Of a stretch of 64,000 nt of DNA, positions 25,714 to 34,706 are shown piece by piece. Position 1 is the stretch's first letter; the number at the start of each line of letters is the position of its first letter. Where the stretch lies: positions 1,459,001-1,523,000 of the forward strand of contig NZ_CP063832.1 in the NCBI RefSeq assembly GCF_023277925.1, read 5' to 3'. Origin of the DNA: Pseudomonas entomophila. GTDB lineage: Bacteria > Pseudomonadota > Gammaproteobacteria > Pseudomonadales > Pseudomonadaceae. A program made the translations under genes and the position numbers. The notes beneath the pieces are model-generated. The model made no database searches. It was given only the letters and a program-made list of their open reading frames with translations, and was not told the DNA's origin.

Positions 25714-26673
25714 TCAGGCAACGGGCTTGCGACCGCTGGCCAGGCGTTCGGCAACCAGCGCGCTGCTGTCGACGATGTCCAGCAGGTCCCGGCAGTGCCC
25801 AGGTACGCGAAATGGGGCAATACTGTCGGCGACCAGGATACGTTCGAACAGACCGCTGTCGAACACCTGGCCCTCGGTCGTGAACAGTCCGTGGGAAGCA
25901 ACGCCAAACAGCCGGGTTGCTCCGGCCTGGCGGCATGCCTGTGCGGCGCGCAGGAGCGTCTGCCCAGTGCTGATCATGTCATCGAACAGCACGGCGACGC
26001 TGCCGGCTATACCGCCCACCAGCACATCCCCGCTGAGCCCCGCCTGCTGGCGGTGCTTTTCCATCAGCGCAGTGCCAACCGGGCGTGCCAGCAGGTGCGC
26101 CAGGCGCTGACGAAATTGCTCGGCGCGCTTGATGCCCCCCGTATCTGGCGAGACCACCGTGATCGCCTGTTCGCCGAGCAGCGGCGCCAGTCGTTGGGCA
26201 AACAGCGGTGCGCAGGACAGGTTCCAGGCCGGTATCCGGTAAGCGTTGTCGAACGCGCTGGGGTTGTGCACGTCCAGCGCGACGATCCGGTCGATGCCGC
26301 AGCTTTCCATCAGGCGGGCGACATGGCGAGTGATGGTGGCGTCCTGGAATTCCACCTTGCGGTCCTTGCGGCCATAGCACAGATAGGGTGTCACCACGGT
26401 GACCTGGGTGGCGCCGGCATCCTTGATCGCCCCGCAGAAAAACAGCAGCCGGCATAGCTTGTCGTGGGCACTGTGACGGGTGTCACCATACAGCGAATGG
26501 ATCACGATGGTGTCTCGACCGTCGACCTCGGCAGTTGGCCAGCACTTGTGTTCGCCGTCCTCGTAGTCGCGTTCCTCGTGAGTCGACAGCACCTGGCCGA
26601 GTCGACGCGCTACTTCACTGCCATAGCTTTGGCTACCCTGCAAGGCAAACACTAAGGGTGGTGCAGGCTTCAT
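25714..26673 (-). CDS. Atypical ribose-phosphate pyrophosphokinase (PRPP synthetase-like)
   Basis: A 319-residue protein of PRPP synthetase length. It shows the catalytic flexible loop region (YLCYGRKDRKVEFQDATITRHVA), ALDVHNPSAF in place of the usual VDLHADQ, the SPDTGGIKRAEQF motif and a ribose-phosphate loop DDMISTGQTL. In most enzymes that loop is DDxIDTxGT, so Asp is replaced by Ser here. It is clearly not the housekeeping prs copy. The start follows CAAGGAGCGCCGAAC. It lies behind a stress gene on the same strand and probably shares its FNR-driven promoter. PRPP supply for a stress or NAD pathway is inference. Confidence 0.82.
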   Translation of the reverse strand: MKPAPPLVFALQGSQSYGSEVARRLGQVLSTHEERDYEDGEHKCWPTAEVDGRDTIVIHSLYGDTRHSAHDKLCRLLFFCGAIKDAGATQVTVVTPYLCYGRKDRKVEFQDATITRHVARLMESCGIDRIVALDVHNPSAFDNAYRIPAWNLSCAPLFAQRLAPLLGEQAITVVSPDTGGIKRAEQFRQRLAHLLARPVGTALMEKHRQQAGLSGDVLVGGIAGSVAVLFDDMISTGQTLLRAAQACRQAGATRLFGVASHGLFTTEGQVFDSGLFERILVADSIAPFRVPGHCRDLLDIVDSSALVAERLASGRKPVA

Positions 26674-26744
26674 GTTCGGCGCTCCTTGATTGAACGCTGT
26701 CGCCTGTCATCCACGGCAAGGACGCCGTCCAGACGGGAGGCGGA

Positions 26745-27641
26745 TCAACCATGGATCGCCAGGATGCTGGAATGCACCTTGTACAGCGTCTGTTCGGTGG
26801 TACTGCCGATCACCTTGGCCAGCCCTTCGTGGTACAGCGTGCCCATGACGACCACATCGAAGCCATGCTGGTTGGCGTATTCACTGACAACGGTGCGAGC
26901 CGCGCCTGGCAGCACGTGCAGGTGATCTGGCCTGATGCCGTAGCAGCTGGCAAATTCGCCCAGGCGCTCCCGCGCCCGGCCAGTCACTTCCTCGATTCGT
27001 TCATTCGTCCAGGCGACGGGTGCGGCGGCATAGGCGACGAAGCTAGGGCTGGGCTCCCAGGCCTGCAGCAGATGCAATGGCGCCTTGCAGCACCGCGCCA
27101 GCCGTTGTGCAGCTTGCAGGATACGTTCGTTGAGTGAGTGGATGGCCGGATCCTGTTCGACCAGGTCCACGGCGGCCAGGATCCGCGCTGGCAGCGAGGC
27201 ATCCGCCTGGGCCACCAGGTGCAGAGGGATGGGGCAGCGACGCAGCAACTGCCAGTCCAGTGGCGTGAGCAGGGCACGGCTGACGACGGTTTCGTGGCGG
27301 ATGTCTTTGATCAACATTTCCACCCGATGCAATTGCGCCAGGCGGATCAGGTCCTTGAGCGGGTCCTCGTCATCCAGCGTCTCGGCATAGGCGGTAATGC
27401 CCAGCTCGCCAAGCGTCTTCACCTGGTCGTGCAGCCATGCCTTGCGATGTTCGGCGTCTTGCTTGCGCGCGTTGCTGCGCAGCACCTGGTCCAGGGTGGC
27501 CAGGCGTGAAGGCAGCTGGCTCAGCACCACCAGGTGCAACGTAGCGCCCGTCGCCTTGGCCAACGCTTGCGCGCGTGCCAGGGCAGGCGAGGGGTGCAGG
27601 TCCGGGTGGCAGATCAACAGCAGTCGCGTCAGGGCGTTCAT
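26745..27641 (-). CDS. Universal stress protein, tandem UspA domains
   Basis: A 298-residue UspE-like protein. The start at 27641 follows GTGGAGGCCACC; an upstream extension of 45 codons crosses the FNR box. Domain two begins at about 155 (PARILAAVDLVEQD) and ends with VMGTLYHEGLAKVIGSTTEQTL, the GST subtype. The first domain carries LLTPLDWQLLRRCPIPLHLV, as in the 24808 copy. The perfect FNR box at 27720 gives a leader of about 44 bases. The PRPP synthetase gene follows 71 bases later on the same strand. Confidence 0.92.
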   Translation of the reverse strand: MNALTRLLLICHPDLHPSPALARAQALAKATGATLHLVVLSQLPSRLATLDQVLRSNARKQDAEHRKAWLHDQVKTLGELGITAYAETLDDEDPLKDLIRLAQLHRVEMLIKDIRHETVVSRALLTPLDWQLLRRCPIPLHLVAQADASLPARILAAVDLVEQDPAIHSLNERILQAAQRLARCCKAPLHLLQAWEPSPSFVAYAAAPVAWTNERIEEVTGRARERLGEFASCYGIRPDHLHVLPGAARTVVSEYANQHGFDVVVMGTLYHEGLAKVIGSTTEQTLYKVHSSILAIHG

Positions 27642-27719
27642 GGTGGCCTCCACTGCGATTGCCGCCTCAAGGCGGCATACTGGTTCAGGCCAAGGGTGGC
27701 GCGATGGCGCCAGGGTGGC

Positions 27720-27733
27720 TTGATTTTTATCAA
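27720..27733. promoter_or_regulatory. FNR/Anr box, perfect consensus
   Basis: TTGAT-TTTT-ATCAA, an exact match, centred between two divergent stress genes (starts 27641 and 27804). The predicted starts (about 27685 and 27768) give leaders of about 44 and 36 bases, so one site can serve both directions. Confidence 0.85.
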
Positions 27734-27803
27734 GAACAAACCAGCACACGCTTCGATAATGAACAGGCGTAGGCAACCCTACAGCTGCCCCGGGAGGTGC
27801 CCG

Positions 27804-28694
27804 ATGAACCCGTATCGCCGGATCCTGCTGATCATGACCGAGGTCCAGGCCAGTGCCGCGCTGTCCCGGGCCATGGCACTGGCTGCGGCTTCAGGGGCTT
27901 GCCTGCACGTGCTGGGCATCCACGAAACTGCCGAGCTGCGGTTGCGCCATGAATTGCACGAGCCTGCCTTGCCCTCTGCGACCTTCGTGCACTTCAGCAC
28001 AGGGCTCAAGGCGTTGCTTGATGAACAGCCCGCCGTTGGCCCGCGCCCAGGTTTCGAGGCCGTGGAAACCTCCAGTCCGCGTGATCTGGTCTCAGGTTAC
28101 ATTGCCCGCTACGCACCTGACCTGGTGATCAAGGGCTGCCCAGGCTGCGCCTTGCTCGATCAGGTGGCGCAGACCTCGCTCGACCAGGCGCTGTTGCATG
28201 CAAGCGCGGCACCGTTGATGTTCGTGCCGGCTGACGCCCCGGCTATGCCTGGCAATGTGCTGGTGGCGGTGGATGTCGCCAGCCCATCGACGCAGAAGGA
28301 CGCCCTCAACCATGAAATACTCGCGGCGGGGCAGCAACTGGCGTCTCAGTGCCAGGGGCAACTCCACTTGCTCTCGGCTTACGACCTGCCTGTCGCCATG
28401 CTGGCCAATCCTGACCTTGCCGGCCCCTGGGCCGACGAAGTACGCGAGTCGCTGCAGCTACCGTTCGACGCCCTCGCCGATGCCCATGGCATCCCCCGCT
28501 CGCACCGCTATTTCAGCGAAGGGGCGCCATTGCGGGTGATCAAGTCGCAGATCGTCAGGTTGAAGATCGATGTGGTGGTGGTCGGCGTGGTGCAGGCCAG
28601 GGGCTGGGCCAGGCTGATCGGCGATACCACCGAGCGACTGGTGAGCCATGCGCCGTGCAGTGTCCTGGCCGTCAGGCCTGCGCCTGCCAGCTGA
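27804..28694 (+). CDS. Universal stress protein, tandem UspA domains
   Basis: A 296-residue UspE-like protein. The start at 27804 follows CCGGGAGGTGCCCG; a long upstream extension in the frame crosses the FNR box and the divergent gene. Its loop segment (VVGVVQARGWARLIGDTTERLV) has the GDT subtype and is closely related to the 10480 copy, as is the domain-two segment QLHLLSAYDLP. The antiporter gene follows about 100 bases later. It should respond to low oxygen through the shared box at 27720. Confidence 0.92.
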   Translation: MNPYRRILLIMTEVQASAALSRAMALAAASGACLHVLGIHETAELRLRHELHEPALPSATFVHFSTGLKALLDEQPAVGPRPGFEAVETSSPRDLVSGYIARYAPDLVIKGCPGCALLDQVAQTSLDQALLHASAAPLMFVPADAPAMPGNVLVAVDVASPSTQKDALNHEILAAGQQLASQCQGQLHLLSAYDLPVAMLANPDLAGPWADEVRESLQLPFDALADAHGIPRSHRYFSEGAPLRVIKSQIVRLKIDVVVVGVVQARGWARLIGDTTERLVSHAPCSVLAVRPAPAS

Positions 28695-28796
28695 GTCAGT
28701 GCGCATCACCGCGTCGGCCATGGCGTATTCACGATCATCGTCTTGCGGGCACAGTGATAGCGTTCATGCATACGTTTTTGTTCACGGAGCGTGGCC

Positions 28797-29984
28797 ATGT
28801 ATCAGAACCTGGCTGTTCTGGCCGCCTTGCTGGTGCTGTACGCCAGCCTGGCCGGCGCGCTTGAATCCAAACCTGTCAACGGGCCGCTGTTGTTCCTGCT
28901 GACAGGCCTGCTGGCCGGCCCGTCCGGGCTCGGCTTGTTGAATCTGGCGCTGGACCGCCACGACCTTCGGATGTTGGCTGAACTTACCCTTGCCATCGTG
29001 CTGTTCACTGATGCCGCCAAGCTTGACCCGGGCCAGCTGCGTCATCACCACAACCTGCCGCTGCGTTTGTTGCTGATCGGGTTGCCGCTCACCTTGGTTG
29101 CGGGCTGGCTGGCTGCCTGGCTGCTGTTCCCGCAAATGCCCTGGCTGGAAATGGCGCTATTGTCGACCATCCTGGCACCCACGGATGCCGCCCTTGGCAA
29201 GGCTGTGGTAAGCAACCCGCAGGTTCCCAGGGACGTGCGCGAATGTCTGAACGTGGAAAGTGGTCTGAATGATGGCATCTGCGTGCCTGTCTTGCTGCTG
29301 TTGCTGGCGTTGTCGGTGGAGGCCCATTCGACCACGCCTTTCGCCCTGGCAGGCTATTTCTTTCTTGAGGAGTTGGGTATCGGTGCCCTCGCGGGGGCGA
29401 CGCTTGCGCTGGTGGTCGGCGGGCTCTTGCGTTTTTCGCAACGCCATTGCCTGCAGATCGATGCCTGGCAGCAACTGGTGATGCCTGGGTTGGCACTGCT
29501 GAGTTTTGCCAGCGCCCAGGCGCTGGGCGGTAGTGGCTTTATCGCCGCCTTCTGCGCAGGGCTGCTGATCAGTTATCTGTTCAGGCAGGAAACTCGGCCC
29601 TTGCTCGAGACCGGCGAATCTTGCAGCGAAGCGCTGTCGCTGCTGACCTGGGTGGTTTTTGGCGCCTACGTGGCGCCCAAGGCTTCGCAGATACTTTCGC
29701 CTTCGGTATGGTTCTACGCGTTGTTGAGCCTGTCGCTGGTGCGCATGTTGCCTGTGTGGCTCAGTCTGGCAGGGAGTACCCTGGCTGCCGAAAGCCGTCT
29801 GTTCATCGGCTGGTTCGGGCCACGCGGGCTGGCCTCGATCGTGTTCGCCACGCTGATTCTGGATTCGCCTTTGCAGGAGCGTGGCACGATTATCGCCACC
29901 TCGATCGCTTGTGTACTGCTCAGCGTGGTCCTGCACGGTGTGAGCGCAGGGTCCTGGGCTGCCAGGCTGGGGCGCTTGCCGTAA
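28797..29984 (+). CDS. Na+/H+ or K+/H+ antiporter, CPA1 (NhaP-like) family
   Basis: A 395-residue inner-membrane antiporter with about twelve hydrophobic segments. Motifs seen are TGLLAGPSGLG, an ILAPTDAALGKAV segment with the ion-binding-type Asp, and ESGLNDGICVPVLLL with the Asn-Asp pair typical of CPA1 exchangers. No cytoplasmic regulatory domain follows. The ATG at 28797 has GGAG seven bases ahead; a GTG two codons earlier is too close to that site. It should exchange protons for Na+ or K+ and help pH or ion balance during stress. The small potassium channel gene nearby suggests a shared theme. Confidence 0.85.
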   Translation: MYQNLAVLAALLVLYASLAGALESKPVNGPLLFLLTGLLAGPSGLGLLNLALDRHDLRMLAELTLAIVLFTDAAKLDPGQLRHHHNLPLRLLLIGLPLTLVAGWLAAWLLFPQMPWLEMALLSTILAPTDAALGKAVVSNPQVPRDVRECLNVESGLNDGICVPVLLLLLALSVEAHSTTPFALAGYFFLEELGIGALAGATLALVVGGLLRFSQRHCLQIDAWQQLVMPGLALLSFASAQALGGSGFIAAFCAGLLISYLFRQETRPLLETGESCSEALSLLTWVVFGAYVAPKASQILSPSVWFYALLSLSLVRMLPVWLSLAGSTLAAESRLFIGWFGPRGLASIVFATLILDSPLQERGTIIATSIACVLLSVVLHGVSAGSWAARLGRLP

Positions 29985-30029
29985 CCTTGAGCGCGTGTGG
30001 TACGCGTCGTATTCCTTGAGGAGTTGAGC

Positions 30030-30455
30030 ATGAGCGATTTCACCCCTTGGTCGGCGCTGGCAGGCGGCGCCATGATCGGCTTGGCCGCGGGCCTGTTCGC
30101 CGTGGCCAATGGGCGCATTGCAGGTATCAGCGGCCTGATCGGGTCGTTATTGCAGCGTGGCGGAGAAGGGCGTGGCGAGAAAGCGACGTTCTTGCTAGGG
30201 GTCATCGTCGCGCCGCTGCTGTGGCACCTGCTTGCGACGATGCCGCCTGTGCATTTCACCGCCTCGCCCTGGGCGCTCGTGGCGGCCGGGTTGCTGGTGG
30301 GCATCGGCACGCGTTACGCCGCAGGCTGCACCAGCGGCCACGGTGTGTGCGGCCTGTCTCGGTTGTCGCCACGCTCAGCGGTGGCAACGCTGTGTTTCAT
30401 GGCTGCCGGTTTTGCCACCGTCTATATCCTTCGTCATGTCCTGGCAGGTGCGTAG
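30030..30455 (+). CDS. YeeE/YedE family membrane protein, first half
   Basis: A 141-residue inner-membrane protein with about four hydrophobic helices. It has the family signature [10 protein letters not shown] early and [22 protein letters not shown] (about 92-113), where the conserved Cys in [10 protein letters not shown] is thought to handle sulfur. The start at 30030 follows TTGAGGAGTTGAGC. The YeeE/YedE family imports thiosulfate or other sulfur compounds; two half-size proteins together equal one full-length transporter. The second half starts one base after its stop. A stress-linked sulfur supply role is inferred. Confidence 0.88.
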   Translation: MSDFTPWSALAGGAMIGLAAGLFAVANGRIAGISGLIGSLLQRGGEGRGEKATFLLGVIVAPLLWHLLATMPPVHFTASPWALVAAGLLVGIGTRYAAGCTSGHGVCGLSRLSPRSAVATLCFMAAGFATVYILRHVLAGA

Positions 30456-30456
30456 C

Positions 30457-30882
30457 ATGCAGCGAATCATTGGTTTCCTGGCCGGGGCCCTGTTCGGCAT
30501 GGGCCTGTTGTTGTCCGGCATGGCAAACCCTGCGAAGGTCCTCGGGTTTCTCGACCTTGCCGGGCAGTGGGATCCATCGTTGGCACTGGTCATGGTCGGT
30601 GCCATCGGCGTGGCCTTGCTACCCATGGCGTGGGCACGGCGGCACAGCGTGGCGTTGCTGGGAGGAAGGATGCAGTTGCCGACGCGGCGTGACATCGATC
30701 GCCGGCTGGTCGGCGGCAGCCTGGTCTTTGGGGTCGGCTGGGGTCTTGCCGGCATTTGCCCTGGCCCTGCGCTGGTGCTGCTGGCTGGTGGATATTGGCA
30801 AGCCTGGCTGTTCGTGGCAGCGATGCTTGCTGGCATGCTGCTGGTCAATACCGTGGAAGCCAAAGGCCGGTGGCGGTCGTAA
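30457..30882 (+). CDS. YeeE/YedE family membrane protein, second half
   Basis: A 141-residue protein with about four hydrophobic helices and the partner signature GLLLSGMANPAKVLGFLDL (about 17-35), followed by GVGWGLAGICPGPALVLL with the second conserved Cys. It is homologous in design to the preceding gene and should form the other half of the transporter. The start at 30457 lies one base after the previous stop, so translation is coupled. A longer upstream frame is a shadow. Sulfur substrates remain unknown. Confidence 0.86.
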   Translation: MQRIIGFLAGALFGMGLLLSGMANPAKVLGFLDLAGQWDPSLALVMVGAIGVALLPMAWARRHSVALLGGRMQLPTRRDIDRRLVGGSLVFGVGWGLAGICPGPALVLLAGGYWQAWLFVAAMLAGMLLVNTVEAKGRWRS

Positions 30883-31177
30883 GCCGTATTCCTTGAGAAA
30901 AGACCAGAGCATCAAGGGCGGTCAGTGATCTGGCAGATCGCTGCGCGACACAGTACTTACAAACATTTGGGCAAGCGCAGCGCGCGCTACAAAGCCAAGT
31001 TCATCTATTCCGAGCGAATCACCATCGGCTGTGCAACGCCTGGTCGATTATCAATTTTCAGTTAACACCCGTTAACGCCACTCGCGATTATCACTCGCTA
31101 TCCCATATCTCAGAATCCATTCGTCCCACTCAGCCTCACACGGCAGGTGGATTGCTCAAACGAATGGAAGAGCTCCA
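30883..31177. other. Intergenic gap before the secretion locus
   Basis: This stretch of 295 bases marks the boundary between the stress island and the secretion locus. It is AT-richer around 31040-31110 and probably holds the promoter of the secretion operon. It contains the GTTAAC dyad described separately. I see no FNR box and no plausible small gene. Confidence 0.45.
31061..31076. promoter_or_regulatory. GTTAAC-N4-GTTAAC dyad upstream of the secretion operon
   Basis: Two self-complementary GTTAAC hexamers separated by ACCC form a 16-base dyad in the AT-richest part of the gap. It lies about 100 bases before the start at 31178, a typical operator or activator position. I do not recognise the binding protein. 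Confidence 0.35.
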
Positions 31178-33334
31178 ATGACGTCATCAACTGCTGCCTC
31201 GAAAACGCTCAGTTCGACGCCGGTAAGTCCGCAAGGGGTCAGTGATGTTCAGTCAGCATTGAGCTGCTGCCGCTTGTTGCTGCAACTGCATCAGGGCCGA
31301 GAGCCATTGATCGCAGATGGTCATGAGCGTGAGAACGTGCGCAAGTCTGTGAACAGTTACGCAACTGCATGTGGCGTCAACTTGCGAATGGGGCGGCTTG
31401 AGCTGCGCAGGCTCAAAGCACAGATGCTTCCGCTGGCCTGGCGTACCTGCGCCGGTGACTATGTGCTACTTGCTCGATTGTCACCGACCCAGGCACTGGT
31501 CCAGTCACCGCTCTCCAGCACACCGCAGATACTCAGCCGTGAACAGTTGGCCCAGTCCTGGACGGGCGAGGTCATCCGGCTACGACGAGGCGGCCTGCGT
31601 TTCGACCTTTCCTGGTTCATTCCCGAGTTGCTGCGACACCGTCGAGTTCTGGGCGAGGTACTGCTGTGCTCGCTGCTGCTCCAGGTATTGGCCCTGGCAA
31701 CGCCCCTGTTCTTTCAGGCGGTCATGGACAAGGTCATGGTCCATCGTGCGCTGGCAACGTTGGATGTGCTGGTACTCGCGCTGGTGGTGGTCGGTGTGTT
31801 CGAAGTCGTGCTCAAGGGGCTGCGGGAATACCTTTCGGCGCATACCGCCAACCGTATCGATATCGGCCTCGGGGTCAAGCTGTTCCGCCATCTGCTGGGC
31901 TTGCCATTGCTCTATTTCAAGCAGCGACAGGTCGGCGCGATCATCGCCAGGGTCCAGGAGCTGGACGGAATCCGTGAGTTCCTCACCGGGTCGCTGCTCA
32001 CCCTGTGTGTCGATGTCGCCTTTACAGTGGTGTTCTTCGCTGTCATGGCATGGATCTCCTGGCCACTGACCTTGGTGGTGCTGGCGACCTTGCCACTGTA
32101 TGTCGCCCTGGCCTGGGCCAGCGCCGGGCCACTTGAAAAGCGTATCGAGCGCCAGTTCCAGACCACCGCCCGCAACACCGCATTTCTCAACGAGACCGTC
32201 AGCAGCAGCGAGACCATCAAGAGCCTGGCGGTGGAGCCGCGCATGCAGCGGCGCTGGGAGGCGCAGACCGCCGAGATGGTGGAAGCAGGGTTCGCCAGCC
32301 AGAGCCTGGGGAGCGCCATCAGCCAGTGTGTGACCTTGTTGCAGAAGGTCACCGCCGTGGCGGTGATCTGCTGGGGGGCACACATGGTCATTGCCTTGGA
32401 GCTGACGCTTGGCCAACTGATCGCGTTCAACATGATGCTGTCCCATGTCAGTCAGCCGCTGGCCAAGCTGATCGATGTCTGGCAGCAGTTCGTGCAGGTC
32501 CGCGTCTCGGTGGACAAGCTGGGCGATATGCTCAACCTGCCGGTGGAACAGGCTCAGGGGCAGCAACGGCCGTCAGCCGCGTTGTGTGGCGAGGTACGTA
32601 TCGAACAACTGGCGTTTCGCTACCGCCCAGACCTGGACCTGGTGCTCGATGGCCTGGACCTGCACATCGAGGCGGGGCAGACCCTGGGGATCGTCGGGCC
32701 ATCCGGCTCAGGCAAGAGCACCTTGACCCGCCTCTTGCAAAAGCTCTACGTCCCGGACGCCGGGCGCATCCTGATCGATGGACAGCCTCTCGAACAACTC
32801 GACCCTTCCTGGCTACGCAGCCAGGTCGGTGTGGTGCTGCAGGAAAACTACCTGTTCAACCGCAGCGTGCGGCAGAACATCGCCCTGCGTCACCCCACCG
32901 CCTCCCTGGAGCGTGTCATCGAGGTGGCGCGGCTGGCAGGCGCTCACGACTTCATCCTGCAACTGCCGCTGGGCTACGACACCGTCCTGGCCGAGGCGGG
33001 TGGTTCCTTGTCCGGCGGGCAGCGCCAACGCGTCGCGATTGCTCGGGCCTTGATGGGCGACCCGCGGATCCTGATCTTCGACGAGGCCACCAGCGCGCTG
33101 GACGATGAATCCCAGGCACTGATCCAGGACAACATGGCGCAGATCGCTGCGGGGCGAACGGTGATCGTCATCGCCCATCGACTCAGTGCAGTGCGTGACT
33201 GCCAGCGCATCATTGCCCTGGAGCATGGGCGTATCAGCGAATCGGGCAGCCACGCGCAACTGCTGGCCAACGGTGGTTGCTATGCACGGTTGTGGGCGAT
33301 GCAACAAGCGATGCAGCAGGAGGTGCAGGCATGA
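31178..33334 (+). CDS. Type I secretion ABC transporter (RtxB-like), with C39-like domain
   Basis: A 718-residue exporter subunit. The N-terminal 25-140 is a C39-peptidase-like domain without a recognisable catalytic Cys-His pair, as in RTX toxin exporters where it binds the substrate. The membrane domain (about 150-440) follows, then an ATPase domain with Walker A GPSGSGKST (507-515), signature LSGGQRQR, Walker B RILIFDEATSALD and the switch His in IAHRLS. All key residues are intact. It should pair with the adaptor and with the second ABC protein. The next gene starts inside its stop codon (ATGA). Confidence 0.93.
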   Translation: MTSSTAASKTLSSTPVSPQGVSDVQSALSCCRLLLQLHQGREPLIADGHERENVRKSVNSYATACGVNLRMGRLELRRLKAQMLPLAWRTCAGDYVLLARLSPTQALVQSPLSSTPQILSREQLAQSWTGEVIRLRRGGLRFDLSWFIPELLRHRRVLGEVLLCSLLLQVLALATPLFFQAVMDKVMVHRALATLDVLVLALVVVGVFEVVLKGLREYLSAHTANRIDIGLGVKLFRHLLGLPLLYFKQRQVGAIIARVQELDGIREFLTGSLLTLCVDVAFTVVFFAVMAWISWPLTLVVLATLPLYVALAWASAGPLEKRIERQFQTTARNTAFLNETVSSSETIKSLAVEPRMQRRWEAQTAEMVEAGFASQSLGSAISQCVTLLQKVTAVAVICWGAHMVIALELTLGQLIAFNMMLSHVSQPLAKLIDVWQQFVQVRVSVDKLGDMLNLPVEQAQGQQRPSAALCGEVRIEQLAFRYRPDLDLVLDGLDLHIEAGQTLGIVGPSGSGKSTLTRLLQKLYVPDAGRILIDGQPLEQLDPSWLRSQVGVVLQENYLFNRSVRQNIALRHPTASLERVIEVARLAGAHDFILQLPLGYDTVLAEAGGSLSGGQRQRVAIARALMGDPRILIFDEATSALDDESQALIQDNMAQIAAGRTVIVIAHRLSAVRDCQRIIALEHGRISESGSHAQLLANGGCYARLWAMQQAMQQEVQA

Positions 33335-34704
33335 GCCGGTACCTGTCGGGTTTGCCTGGTTGGCTGCGCAACGCCTTGGCGGGTGCCAGGCGGACTCGGG
33401 ACGAGTACGAGTTCCAGCCGGGATACCTGGAGATCGTAGAGCGCCCTCCGGCGCCGTGGGCAAGGGGTACCGCCTGGCTGCTGATTGGTACGGTGATGAT
33501 CGCACTGGTGTGGGCGGTGCTGGGTTTTCTGGATATCCATGCCAGCAGCACGGGCCGCTTGATCGTGTCCAGTTACACCAAAGTGGTCCAGGCTCACCAA
33601 GCGGGGGAGGTCAGCGCGATCTTCGTCCGTGAAGGCCAGCGGGTGCGCGCAGGTGCGCCGCTGGTGGCGCTCAACCCCATCGGCGTCGATGCCGAGCTGC
33701 GTGAACTGCAGGCACAACTGACCTTCAAGCGCCTCGAGCTGGCCAGGGCCGAGGCCCTGCTCAGTCGCGATCCCCTGACCAGCTACCGACCGCCGGCCGA
33801 CCTGCCCGTCGAGCAAGTGGCTGCCGCCCGCGCCCAGTTGCAAAGCACTGCCCGCGAGATCGACGCCAACCTCGACAGCCTCGAGGCCGAGATCAGTATC
33901 AACCAGGCCAACCAGCGCGCCCGCGCCGTGGAAATCGCCTCCCTCACCAAGCTGGCGAGCAATGTGCGACGCCGCCTGGAGGCGCGCCGGGCCATGGCGG
34001 CCGAAGACCTGATGCCCAAGGTCGAGTTGCTCGAGCAGGAAAAGGAGCAACTGGACGTGGAGCGCTCGCTGGCCCAGCAGCACGCCGAGTTGAACGTGCT
34101 CAAGGCCGAAGCGCGCAACCGCATCGAGCAGCGCGACAGCTACCTGGCAAAAACCCAGCGCGAACAACACGACGTGGTCAACAGCAGTCGCCAGGACATC
34201 GCCGTGCTGCTGGAACAACTGGTGCGAGGGCGTGACCGTCAACGCCAGCAGACGCTGCTGGCGCCTGTGGATGGCGTGGTCCAGCAACTGTCGGTGCACA
34301 CCCTGGGCGGTGCCGTGCAGCCTGCGCAGCAGCTGTTGGTCGTGGTGCCGGACGGCAACGAACTGGATGCCGAGGTGATGGTGCTCAACAAGGATGTGGG
34401 CTTCGTCAAGGCCGGGCAGGCCGTCGAAGTGAAGGTCGATGCATTTCCCTACACCCGCTATGGCACCTTGCGAGGCGAGGTCGTCCACGTTTCCCGGGAT
34501 GCCATCAAGGATGAGCAGCAGGGATTGGTGTTTCCCACGCGGATCCGCCTGCAGCACACCAGTATCGCGGTGGACAAGCAATGGATGCCACTGCAGGCCG
34601 GCATGAGTGTGACCGCAGAGATCCGTACCGGCGATCGCAGGGTCATCGACTACCTGCTAAGCCCGATCCAGCAATACCAGTCCGAAGCATTGCGGGAGCG
34701 CTGA
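33331..34704 (+). CDS. HlyD-family type I secretion adaptor
   Basis: A 457-residue membrane fusion protein. A cytoplasmic N-terminal stretch precedes one membrane helix (about 46-68). A lipoyl-like beta segment (VVQAHQAGEVSAIFVREGQRV) is followed by a long coiled-coil hairpin (about 115-310), a second lipoyl half (LLAPVDGVVQQLSVHTLGG) and a C-terminal beta domain. It should bridge the inner-membrane transporters to the TolC-type protein. The start overlaps the preceding stop by four bases, with AGGAGG upstream. It is the only adaptor for the two ABC proteins, as RtxD is in the MARTX exporter. Confidence 0.93.
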   Translation: MSRYLSGLPGWLRNALAGARRTRDEYEFQPGYLEIVERPPAPWARGTAWLLIGTVMIALVWAVLGFLDIHASSTGRLIVSSYTKVVQAHQAGEVSAIFVREGQRVRAGAPLVALNPIGVDAELRELQAQLTFKRLELARAEALLSRDPLTSYRPPADLPVEQVAAARAQLQSTAREIDANLDSLEAEISINQANQRARAVEIASLTKLASNVRRRLEARRAMAAEDLMPKVELLEQEKEQLDVERSLAQQHAELNVLKAEARNRIEQRDSYLAKTQREQHDVVNSSRQDIAVLLEQLVRGRDRQRQQTLLAPVDGVVQQLSVHTLGGAVQPAQQLLVVVPDGNELDAEVMVLNKDVGFVKAGQAVEVKVDAFPYTRYGTLRGEVVHVSRDAIKDEQQGLVFPTRIRLQHTSIAVDKQWMPLQAGMSVTAEIRTGDRRVIDYLLSPIQQYQSEALRER

Positions 34705-34706
34705 GC

